Assembly: GCF_009712425.2 (NCBI RefSeq)
Contig: NZ_VCJR02000002.1
Location: 868,001-932,000, forward strand
Reading direction: 5' to 3'
DNA from: Aquisalinus luteolus
GTDB taxonomy: Bacteria; Pseudomonadota; Alphaproteobacteria; Caulobacterales; Parvularculaceae
Length of the DNA stretch: 64,000 bases
The notes beneath the pieces are model-generated. The model did no database searches. It saw only the letters and a list, made by a program, of their open reading frames with translations, and had not been told where the DNA came from. The position numbers were made by a program, and so were the translations under genes. Of this stretch, positions 57,532 through 64,000 are shown piece by piece (position 1 is the stretch's first letter; each line of letters begins with the position of its first letter).

Positions 57532-59319
57532 ATGGCAAAAGTAATCGGTATTTACTCATTGGCGGCGTTATTGCTGGTTTTAGCAGGGGCGCAAGCGGCA
57601 ACTAATGAGCGTCCGGAAAATCGGGACGAGTTAATAGCAAACTGCCGGACAGTCTCATCCTGCATGGCTTTGCTGGACACCGCTATGCCCGCGGATGGGT
57701 ACGGCATCTATGACAGCGACATCGACGATATCCGGAAAGTTTTGAAAGCCCGTTTTGGTGACGAGGCTAAATACGCGCTGATCGAAAAGGCGCAGGGAGA
57801 CGATCCGGCGTGGCAGAATTTTGCTTCCGCCGTTTTGAGCGGCTGGGGCGATTGGAAAGAGAGCGACGTTGAATTGCTCGCCCCAGTCTTGAGCAAGGAT
57901 TCAGGTGGCTGGATAGCCCGGGTGCTCGGGGATATCGGAACGGAGGAGGCGATCGAGCTCTTGGTCGCAGACCTGCGAAAAGCTGGATTTCAGAGCCAGA
58001 CCGGATGGGCGCTGTATCAGATCGGACCGAAGGTTCTGGACCGTATGCTGCCATTGCTGGAATTGCCCAGCAACGAAGAACTGCCGCCGGATGCACCTTA
58101 TACTGAGGGGTGGCATGTTGTCAGGGATTTGCTGGCAGAGTTTGGCCATAGTGCTACACTCGTTGCCGATAACTGGATCGCTGTTGCGCTGGATGAAAGA
58201 GAGACTACCTCGCGTCGAATTGCTGCCTTACGAGGTCTCAGCGCCATGAATGGTTATCTGGATGGCAGAACCGATCCTCTTCATCTGCTGCTCGACTCTG
58301 AAGAGGCAGCAATCGCCGACCAGGTGTACAAGACCCTGGTTGCAACGCATGATCCATTCGTCGCCAGACAATATGCGGAGGATTGCCAGCCTTCGAACAT
58401 CAGGTGGGAGCGTTACAGGAGCAGCTTTCTGTGCATCAGGGAGTTATCGGAATTCGGCTCCAACGCTGCCATCGCAGGCGATCTGATCCTGCCGTTTCTG
58501 TCATCTGTGAACGCCGAAGAGCAGCTTTACGGGATCGAAGCGTTGGGACTCATCGGATATCAGCCCGCCATCCCGGAGATCGAGAAATTTCTTTCATCAC
58601 CAGACTGGCGACAGGTCTATGCGGCGGTCAGGGCGCTGGGCCATCTGAAATCAAGGGCTTCGGTGCCTCTCATTGAAGAGGCAACAAAAGAACACTGGCA
58701 ATATCGAGTGCGATATCATGGTAAAAATACTGTAGACCTTATTATCAGAAACCAGCCTTATACGGAGGACTTGGATAGTTTGCAGACCGTGACATTTTAT
58801 TCCGGGTTCGGGAATTACGATAATCTTTTCGGATATGACGAGGATTGCGGCTGGAATGTCTGGGAATATGGTGATGCCGAAACGCTCACATTTGAGGATG
58901 CCGAGCCGGTCACCGAGGTCGAACTTTCTGGCGGACGCCTGCTTGCCAGCGATGAGGGTGAGTTCGGTGGCGAACTGTCCTGGCATCCGGATGGCGGTGA
59001 GCCTGTCGTCCTCATTCCCGACAATACCTATAACATCTTTCCCATTGAAGGCGGTTTCATCACCATTCACGGCATATCCCACATATCTATCAACTACGGT
59101 TTCGCTGCAAAAGTCTGGCGTGACGAAAGTGGCCCCTGGCAAGCTGAGGAGATCGCGCGCTTTACCAGTGTGGGACGAGACTCAAAACGCCTCGGGCCGG
59201 AGACTTTCGCCGCATGGACATATCCGCAGCCAATAATCTTTAAAGCGGATGGAATTATCGAGGCAGCCCAATGCGACTACGCCGCGCGACCGGAGAATTG
59301 GAAAGGCAATGAATGGTAA
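57532..59319 (+). CDS. Secreted HEAT-repeat protein, function unknown
   Basis: A 595-residue protein with a signal peptide (about 1-23, ending AGAQAA). From ~60 to ~400 it has HEAT-like helical repeats (VLGDIGTEEAIELLVADLRKAGF; IAALRGLSAMNGYL; LYGIEALGLIGYQPAIPEIEKFL; YAAVRALGHLKSRASVPLIEEA). The C-terminal ~190 residues are beta-rich with no known domain (VTEVELSGGRLLASDEGEFGG). Codon use is less GC-biased than its neighbours. GTG 57508 is in frame, but ATG 57532 gives a proper signal peptide. It is alone and divergent from GH43. Confidence 0.78.
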   Translation: MAKVIGIYSLAALLLVLAGAQAATNERPENRDELIANCRTVSSCMALLDTAMPADGYGIYDSDIDDIRKVLKARFGDEAKYALIEKAQGDDPAWQNFASAVLSGWGDWKESDVELLAPVLSKDSGGWIARVLGDIGTEEAIELLVADLRKAGFQSQTGWALYQIGPKVLDRMLPLLELPSNEELPPDAPYTEGWHVVRDLLAEFGHSATLVADNWIAVALDERETTSRRIAALRGLSAMNGYLDGRTDPLHLLLDSEEAAIADQVYKTLVATHDPFVARQYAEDCQPSNIRWERYRSSFLCIRELSEFGSNAAIAGDLILPFLSSVNAEEQLYGIEALGLIGYQPAIPEIEKFLSSPDWRQVYAAVRALGHLKSRASVPLIEEATKEHWQYRVRYHGKNTVDLIIRNQPYTEDLDSLQTVTFYSGFGNYDNLFGYDEDCGWNVWEYGDAETLTFEDAEPVTEVELSGGRLLASDEGEFGGELSWHPDGGEPVVLIPDNTYNIFPIEGGFITIHGISHISINYGFAAKVWRDESGPWQAEEIARFTSVGRDSKRLGPETFAAWTYPQPIIFKADGIIEAAQCDYAARPENWKGNEW

Positions 59320-59422
59320 GCGGCAGGGCTCGATTTAAACCCTTTTAAGTCCTTGTTTTTTCTGGAACCTCTTTCACCTGGGCCTTGTTGATCGGGTCTG
59401 GTTCAACACCCCCCGTGAGAGT

Positions 59423-60115
59423 ATGGCAATGCAGGCAGGCACGCTGCGCGAAGAGTTCGACGACTTCATTCGATCCGATGAATTTCCCTGTGTCGGTGCC
59501 AAGGCGGCGCTGGCCCGTGGCACGATAGACTTTTTCGCCGCCGAGCATATCGACGAGGCGCGGGACGACCTGCCGCTCTACAAGGCGCTGACCGCCTTCG
59601 GGAAGACGCTCGATAATGAGGCGCCTTTCGTGCAGAGCTTCGTTGCCGCCTTTGCAGGGCCGACCGATCTGGATGAGGAGCAATTCGAAAAAGCCCTCTG
59701 GAACCGTCTGCAGGCGCTGCACAATATCGATGCGGCGACCGGCCATGACTGGACCAGTGCCGTTGATTCCGATGCGTCTTCCCCGCACTTTTCGCTCAGC
59801 ATCGACGGGCAGGCCTATTTCGTCGTCGGCCTGCATCCGCATTCCTCGCGCGAGGCGCGGCGTTTTTCCCGGCCGATCCTCGTGTTCAACTCTCATGAAC
59901 AGTTCGAGGCCCTGCGCGCCGATGGCCGTTTCGAAAAGATGAAGGACATCATCCGCCAGCGCGACATCAAGCTGGAGGGCGATATCAATCCCATGCTGAA
60001 CGATTTCGGCTATGGTTCCGAGGCGCGCCAGTACAGCGGCCGTATGGTGCCGGAGGACTGGCAATGTCCGCTTGCCGTTCAGGAGCCGGAAAAGACGCTG
60101 GAGAGCCATGACTGA
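59423..60115 (+). CDS. YqcI/YcgG-family protein, putative haem-dependent N-hydroxylase
   Basis: A 230-residue protein of the YqcI/YcgG family, one member of which (GntA) is a haem-dependent enzyme that hydroxylates a guanidino nitrogen in guanitoxin synthesis. Conserved blocks are SDEFPCVGAKAAL (Cys23), AFVQSF-type region, HDWTSAVDSD, HFSLSIDGQAYFVVGLHPHSSREARRF (His122, 138, 140), and NDFGYGSEARQYSG. It overlaps the next gene, a DUF1989 protein, by eight bases, so they are coupled. The DUF1989 partner belongs to the group of carboxyguanidine deiminase subunits. Hence a guanidino-compound pathway is likely, but the substrate is inference. Confidence 0.78.
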   Translation: MAMQAGTLREEFDDFIRSDEFPCVGAKAALARGTIDFFAAEHIDEARDDLPLYKALTAFGKTLDNEAPFVQSFVAAFAGPTDLDEEQFEKALWNRLQALHNIDAATGHDWTSAVDSDASSPHFSLSIDGQAYFVVGLHPHSSREARRFSRPILVFNSHEQFEALRADGRFEKMKDIIRQRDIKLEGDINPMLNDFGYGSEARQYSGRMVPEDWQCPLAVQEPEKTLESHD

Positions 60116-60707
60116 GACCAACACGAACCGTATCCCTCCAAGGTCGGGTACTGCCTTCACCCTGGAGCGTGGCCAACTTCTGACGGTGATCGACCCGGAA
60201 GGCCAGCAGGTCTCGGATCTCGTCGCCTATAATGCGCATGATACGGAAGAGTATATTTCTTCAGGTCGCTCCCTCGACTATGCCGCGCGCATGTTGTTGA
60301 CGACCGGTGACATTCTCTATTCCAACCGGTCGAACCCGATGCTGACGATTATGACCGACGAGGTTGGGCGCCATGATTTCACCCTGACGCCATGCTCCAG
60401 GGATACATTCCGCATCATCTATGGCGATGACCAGCCCCATCGCGGCTGCCAGGGCAATCTGGAGGAGGCGCTGGCGCCATACGGCATCACCGGCGACCGC
60501 ATTCCCATCGCCTTCAACGTCTTCATGCATGTTGCGGTCGATCCCGGCACCAGCGAGATAAAAGTGCTGCCCCCCTTGAGCAAGGCAGGGCAGCAGGTGG
60601 TGTTTCGGGCCGAGATGGACCTCGTCATCGGCATGACGGCGTGTTCGGCAGGCGAGTCGAACAATTTCAGGTACAAGCCGATAGACTACCGCGTCAGTTC
60701 TGGCTGA
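60108..60707 (+). CDS. DUF1989 / urea-carboxylase-associated family protein
   Basis: A 199-residue protein matching DUF1989: FTLERGQLLTVIDPEGQQVSDLVAYNAHD, EYISSGRSLDYAARMLLTTGDILYSNRSNPMLTIM, CSRDTFRIIYGD, HRGCQGNLEEAL, NVFMHVAVDPG and DLVIGMTACSAGESNN. Related subunits CgdA and CgdB hydrolyse carboxyguanidine made by guanidine carboxylase. Here no carboxylase or second subunit is in view. ATG 60108 lies within the end of the YcgG gene; the frame start at 60012 is not supported. Its 3' end overlaps the converging amidohydrolase gene by 14 bases. Confidence 0.85.
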   Translation: MTETNTNRIPPRSGTAFTLERGQLLTVIDPEGQQVSDLVAYNAHDTEEYISSGRSLDYAARMLLTTGDILYSNRSNPMLTIMTDEVGRHDFTLTPCSRDTFRIIYGDDQPHRGCQGNLEEALAPYGITGDRIPIAFNVFMHVAVDPGTSEIKVLPPLSKAGQQVVFRAEMDLVIGMTACSAGESNNFRYKPIDYRVSSG

Positions 60708-62736
60708 TCGCCGGAATGTCCGTGAACGGTTCGATACCCACTTCCTCGTAGATTTCTGTCGGGTAATAGACAGTGCCATTCGAGATGACCATGGAGATCG
60801 TCTTTATCGCCCTCAGGTCCTCCAGCGGGTTACCCGGCATCAGGAAGAAGTCGGCGAGCTTGCCTTCCTCGATCGAGCCGAGCTCGTCAAGCTGGTCCAT
60901 GTAGACAGCCATGTCATATGTCGCCCGGCGCAGGATCTCGCCCTTGGTGAAACCGGCCTGCTCATAGATTTCCATCTCGCGGTGCTGGTTGAAGGCGCCG
61001 CCCATATCGGTACCGAAGACGATGAAGATGCCGGCCTCGCGCATCATGCTTACCGTGCTGACGATCTTGTCATAGGCTGCGCGATAGGCGATGTCGTCGG
61101 CCTCGCTGGAAATGTCGGACCATGCCACCCTGGCGCTGCGCTGGATGCCGACCGGCATGTGATCGATGTAATCGAGCGTGCCGATGCGCGTCTCGCCATT
61201 GCGGCCTAGCAGCAGCGCCTCGTGGATAGCCAGTGTCGGGTCGATGGCGACATCGCGCGCGGCCATCATCTCGATCGTGTGCTGAACTTCAGGCGAGTTG
61301 AGGTTGAGATCTTCCAGCCGTTTCAAGGCAGTGAGGCGGAGCAGCGTGCGGGTGTCCTCGCCCTCATCCAGGACGAAGCCCAGCATGATCTGGTTGATAT
61401 GGGTCATCTCGTCATAACCCGCCTCGATCATCTGGTCGGCATTGGAAAAGGCCGGAACGTGGCCGGTGACGCGCAGCCCCCGCTCATGGGCGCGCTCGAT
61501 CATTGCCGGCACCCATTCGCCTTTCATGGAGTTGTAGATCTTGATCTGCCAGAAGCCCATGTCGGCATAGGTATCGACGGCGGCAACGGCCTCTTCCTGA
61601 TTGGTGACGAGGATGCCGTTATTGGAGTTGAACTCACTCTTGCCCTCGATAAAGCCGGAGCGGACGATGCGCGGGCCCGCAACAGTGCCTGCCTCGATCT
61701 TGGCGATCAGGTCGGCGAGGACCTCGTTGTTGTTGCCCATGTCCCGGATGGAGGTGACGCCCGCTGCAATGTTCAACAGCGCATCATCCTGGCCGACATG
61801 GCCATGCATGTCCCAGATGCCGGGCATCAGCGTGCCACCGGCCCCGTCGATGACGACGGCATCATCGTCGAACTCCGTCGCAGCGGTGTAGACGCCTGTG
61901 ATCGTGTTGCCCTCGACGACCACATCCATCAGGTCGGTGAGTTCCATCGCTTCTGGCTCAAACAGATGGACGTTCTCGATACGGACGGGTTTGTCATAAT
62001 CATGAGCGACTTTTGCCTGGATGTCCGCATAGCGTTGGGCGGACAGCTCTGTCGCCAGTTCGTTCAGCATTTCGCGGTTCTGTTCGTAGCCCTCCCGGAT
62101 AATCAGGAAGTCCGGCGTGAAGACGCCGAAGAATTCATCGTCATCCATCAGGAAATAGGTCGGGTCGAGATCCGTCCCCATCAGGGCATAGGCGGTGACG
62201 TCCCTGTCGTTGACCTCGTCCTGATTGACCGTGACGGTCTGGATTTCATCGAGGCGCAGCGTGCCGCCGGGCAGGGCGGGCATCGCCCTGTCCTCGTCCT
62301 TCATCAACGCACTGGCATAGACCCATAGCGCATAGGGCGTGCCTTCCTGCGCGACATAGATCGTCGGGCCATCGAGCTCCTCGACGGCGACTTCGCTGGA
62401 GCCGGTGGAGTCAGTCCACGATACGGTGCCATCGGAGACAGAGAAACGCTCCTCGATCTTGTTGCCGAAGGTAGTATTGCCATCGATGGTCCACATCACC
62501 GGCAGGCCGGTCTCTTCGTCGAGGCGGAATTTTTCCAGCATGGTCGGCCCGCGGCCATTGTTCCGGTATTCGTAGTCTACGGTGAAGGACAGGCCATCAT
62601 TGGTCTCGACCACCATGTCGCCGACGACATTGCCGCCATAAATAATGGTCCATGTCGCGCTTTCGGCTGCGGCAATGCCGGTCAGCGAGGTGAAAGTTAC
62701 AAGGGCGGTGGCAAAGCTGGTCTTGATGAAACGCAT
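60694..62736 (-). CDS. Secreted amidohydrolase-superfamily protein
   Basis: A 680-residue protein with a signal peptide (about 1-24, ending IAAAES). An N-terminal ~220-residue domain of unknown role (TWTIIYGGNVVGDMVVETNDGL) precedes the imidazolonepropionase-like amidohydrolase fold: GTLMPGIWDMHGHVGQDD (first metal HxH), IKIYNSMKGEWVPAMIERAHERGLRVTGHVP (Lys and His ligands), DEMTHINQIMLG, and FIVFGTDMGGAF (Asp ligand). It ends with IEEGKLADFFLMPGNPLED, as usual for this family. Substrates of exported relatives include peptides and prolidase-type dipeptides; here unknown. It converges with the YcgG-DUF1989 pair. Confidence 0.86.
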   Translation of the reverse strand: MRFIKTSFATALVTFTSLTGIAAAESATWTIIYGGNVVGDMVVETNDGLSFTVDYEYRNNGRGPTMLEKFRLDEETGLPVMWTIDGNTTFGNKIEERFSVSDGTVSWTDSTGSSEVAVEELDGPTIYVAQEGTPYALWVYASALMKDEDRAMPALPGGTLRLDEIQTVTVNQDEVNDRDVTAYALMGTDLDPTYFLMDDDEFFGVFTPDFLIIREGYEQNREMLNELATELSAQRYADIQAKVAHDYDKPVRIENVHLFEPEAMELTDLMDVVVEGNTITGVYTAATEFDDDAVVIDGAGGTLMPGIWDMHGHVGQDDALLNIAAGVTSIRDMGNNNEVLADLIAKIEAGTVAGPRIVRSGFIEGKSEFNSNNGILVTNQEEAVAAVDTYADMGFWQIKIYNSMKGEWVPAMIERAHERGLRVTGHVPAFSNADQMIEAGYDEMTHINQIMLGFVLDEGEDTRTLLRLTALKRLEDLNLNSPEVQHTIEMMAARDVAIDPTLAIHEALLLGRNGETRIGTLDYIDHMPVGIQRSARVAWSDISSEADDIAYRAAYDKIVSTVSMMREAGIFIVFGTDMGGAFNQHREMEIYEQAGFTKGEILRRATYDMAVYMDQLDELGSIEEGKLADFFLMPGNPLEDLRAIKTISMVISNGTVYYPTEIYEEVGIEPFTDIPAISQN

Positions 62737-62811
62737 GGTGTCCCCTCCGGAAAAGAATTTCCGGCACTATGGCACGGGCTGATGGTTGGCGCCACGCTTT
62801 CGGCCAGCACG

Positions 62812-63201
62812 TCAATTATCCCTGATCTGATTGCCCTTCAGCACGGTATCGCTGCCGCCATTGACGTTGATCCTGCCAGACGTCTTGATCGTCAGCGCGC
62901 CGCCATCGATGGTGATGTCGCCCGACTTGCGCAGGATGATACTCGCCTTGCCGGATTTGAGCGTCAGCATGTCCGGCGCGTTCACCGTGACGAGATTGCC
63001 ATTGGAACTGGCAGTGATGCCCGGCAAGGAAGCGGCTTCCCGTGCCTCCAGCGCCTCGATGCGCTGGACCAGCCGGTCGATTTCCTGGGCGGCTGCCGAG
63101 GAAGGACGGGCATTCTGAGCGAAGGCCGGCAATAAGAGAAGACCGGTCATCACCGCGCCGGTTGCGATCCCGCCTGCATACCATAGAGCTCTCGATTTCA
63201 T
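62812..63201 (-). CDS. Small membrane-anchored coiled-coil/beta-helix protein
   Basis: A 129-residue protein. Residues 1-28 are a signal or anchor (LWYAGGIATGAVMTGLLLLP). Residues ~38-56 form a short coiled coil (AAQEIDRLVQRIEALEAREA). From ~65 a run of short beta repeats follows: VTVNAPDMLTLKSGKASI, SGDITIDGGALTIKTSGRINVNGGSDTVLKGNQI. These closely resemble the triple-stranded beta-helix at the tip of VgrG/phage spike proteins, which trimerise. No secretion-system genes are in view, so its job is unknown. ATG 63201 has GGAGG upstream; the frame to 63276 lacks support. Confidence 0.7.
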   Translation of the reverse strand: MKSRALWYAGGIATGAVMTGLLLLPAFAQNARPSSAAAQEIDRLVQRIEALEAREAASLPGITASSNGNLVTVNAPDMLTLKSGKASIILRKSGDITIDGGALTIKTSGRINVNGGSDTVLKGNQIRDN

Positions 63202-63313
63202 CGCCGGTCCTCCTTTTTTCGGAGGCCAGCATGAGAGATCGCGCGCCTGCCGCCCACGCCCTTTTGGCCGGGCCAAACGGGTGAAGCCCTCACCATGCGA
63301 CAGGGCAGGCGGC

Positions 63314-64000
63314 CTAATTCTTCACGGACAGGCTGACGACACCGAAAACCTGCGGGTCGTCCTGCTCCTTGAAGCGCTCGGTGCGGTAGACATAGGTATA
63401 GGTCACGCGCATCCGCCCGAACTGGGTGACGATCCCCGCCTGGATATCCTGCGTGAAAGGCCGGGAGGAGACTTGCGGATCGCCGTCGCGGAAGGGCGCT
63501 CCATCGAGGAAGATGTTATGGACATTGGCCTGCGCCTCCACGCCGGCGAAGGCGTACCAGGAAAATTCATTGTCCGGAATGAAATAGCCGGACCCGGCCC
63601 GTGTCGGTCGAACCCGGGGCGGTCCGTAATCATTCTTAAGGTCATGACCGAAACGGGCTATCACTCCTGCCCGCGCCTGTGTCTGCACTGTGCCGAGGGA
63701 GACGCCGAAGGTCGGCGTGATGTCGAACTCATAGCCATCGAGGCCGATATTCAATCCCCGGCGCCACTGCCTGTCCCAGGATAGTGTCAGACCCGGCGTG
63801 TCGTCGATCTGGTTGTCCCAACCCTGTGCCTCATCGCCGCCAAGTACCGAGTGCCAGCCGTTCTGGAGCTGCTCGCCCCCGGCGCTGGGGCCCACGACAC
63901 CAAGCTGGACGGCGAACTGGTCGACAGTATCGGTCTGTTCAAGAACCAGCGCATACTCGCCATAAAGATAACCGGCGTAGGGTTGCTGCTCCGGCAATGG
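63314..64000 (-). CDS. LpxR-family lipid A deacylase-like outer-membrane protein, N-terminus cut by window edge
   Basis: The C-terminal 229 residues of a beta-barrel of the LpxR/DUF2219 family: PEQQPYAGYLYGEYALVLE, VQLGVVGPSAGGEQLQNGWHSVLG, GWDNQIDDTPGLTLSWDRQW, DITPTFGVSLGTVQTQARAGVIARFG and a C-terminal aromatic-rich end strand. LpxR removes the 3'-acyloxyacyl group from lipid A in the outer membrane. The catalytic Asn-Asp of the N-terminal part lies beyond the edge, so activity cannot be judged. The M at 63997 is internal, and the frame continues past the window. Confidence 0.85.
   Translation of the reverse strand, partial: PLPEQQPYAGYLYGEYALVLEQTDTVDQFAVQLGVVGPSAGGEQLQNGWHSVLGGDEAQGWDNQIDDTPGLTLSWDRQWRRGLNIGLDGYEFDITPTFGVSLGTVQTQARAGVIARFGHDLKNDYGPPRVRPTRAGSGYFIPDNEFSWYAFAGVEAQANVHNIFLDGAPFRDGDPQVSSRPFTQDIQAGIVTQFGRMRVTYTYVYRTERFKEQDDPQVFGVVSLSVKN

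Overview
The window looks like a chromosomal segment of a GC-rich alphaproteobacterium, probably a marine or aquatic relative of the Hyphomonadaceae/Parvularculaceae/Caulobacterales. The evidence is the zinc-less type of DnaG beside RpoD, a UrcA-family gene trio, EipA (DUF1134), DUF2125, DUF4908, an MJ0042 zinc-ribbon protein next to ftsE/ftsX, the MetX/MetW pair and the ispH-thrB-rnhA order. I see no rRNA, tRNA, CRISPR array, insertion sequence or replication origin. Family names come from reading the sequences and recalling family signatures; no database search was run.

Layout. 0-2.2 kb: the 3' part of nrdB, then an AT-rich TIR-like gene three bases after the nrdB stop, then a large DNA hairpin. 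2.2-7.1 kb: a serine hydrolase, and an AraC regulator divergent from an exported cupin, a zinc alcohol dehydrogenase with a Tat-like leader and an NAD(P)-binding protein. 7.2-10.7 kb: a xylan block (secreted esterase, GH10 xylanase, GH43 lipoprotein). 11-20.5 kb: an OB-fold/EF-hand protein, katG, a 2'-5' RNA ligase-like protein, an XRE regulator, an inositol-phosphatase-family enzyme and ispH-thrB-rnhA. 20.6-32 kb: argS, a large TonB-dependent receptor, gloB, and metX-metW. 32-42 kb: hisC-tyrC, the ftsE-ftsX-ydcF-plsC operon, hpt and carA. 42-51 kb: yqeY, a GNAT protein, a GH3 lipoprotein and eipA, then dnaG and rpoD. 51-56 kb: three UrcA-family proteins, an Lrp regulator, a beta-propeller protein, an ArsM-like methyltransferase and panD. 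56-64 kb: a second GH43 lipoprotein, a HEAT-repeat protein, a YqcI/YcgG + DUF1989 gene pair, a secreted amidohydrolase, a small beta-helix protein and a partial LpxR-family protein.

How the genes work together. Housekeeping genes dominate: deoxynucleotide supply, isoprenoids, Thr/Met/His/Tyr/Arg-pyrimidine/pantothenate pathways, replication and transcription initiation, division and phospholipid synthesis. Set into this is a dispersed xylan-degradation set: the 7.2-10.7 kb block, the GH3 at 43.4-46.1 kb and the GH43 at 56.1-57.4 kb. I found the same 8-base core, TGTTAGCG, within about 100 bases upstream of each of these units, inside full or partial inverted repeats. That suggests one LacI-type xylose/xylan regulon whose regulator lies outside the window.

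The candidates most worth follow-up are the TIR-like gene coupled to nrdB, the YcgG-like N-hydroxylase paired with a DUF1989 (carboxyguanidine-deiminase-type) protein, the shared operator, and the strongly structured gap at 54.0-54.2 kb.
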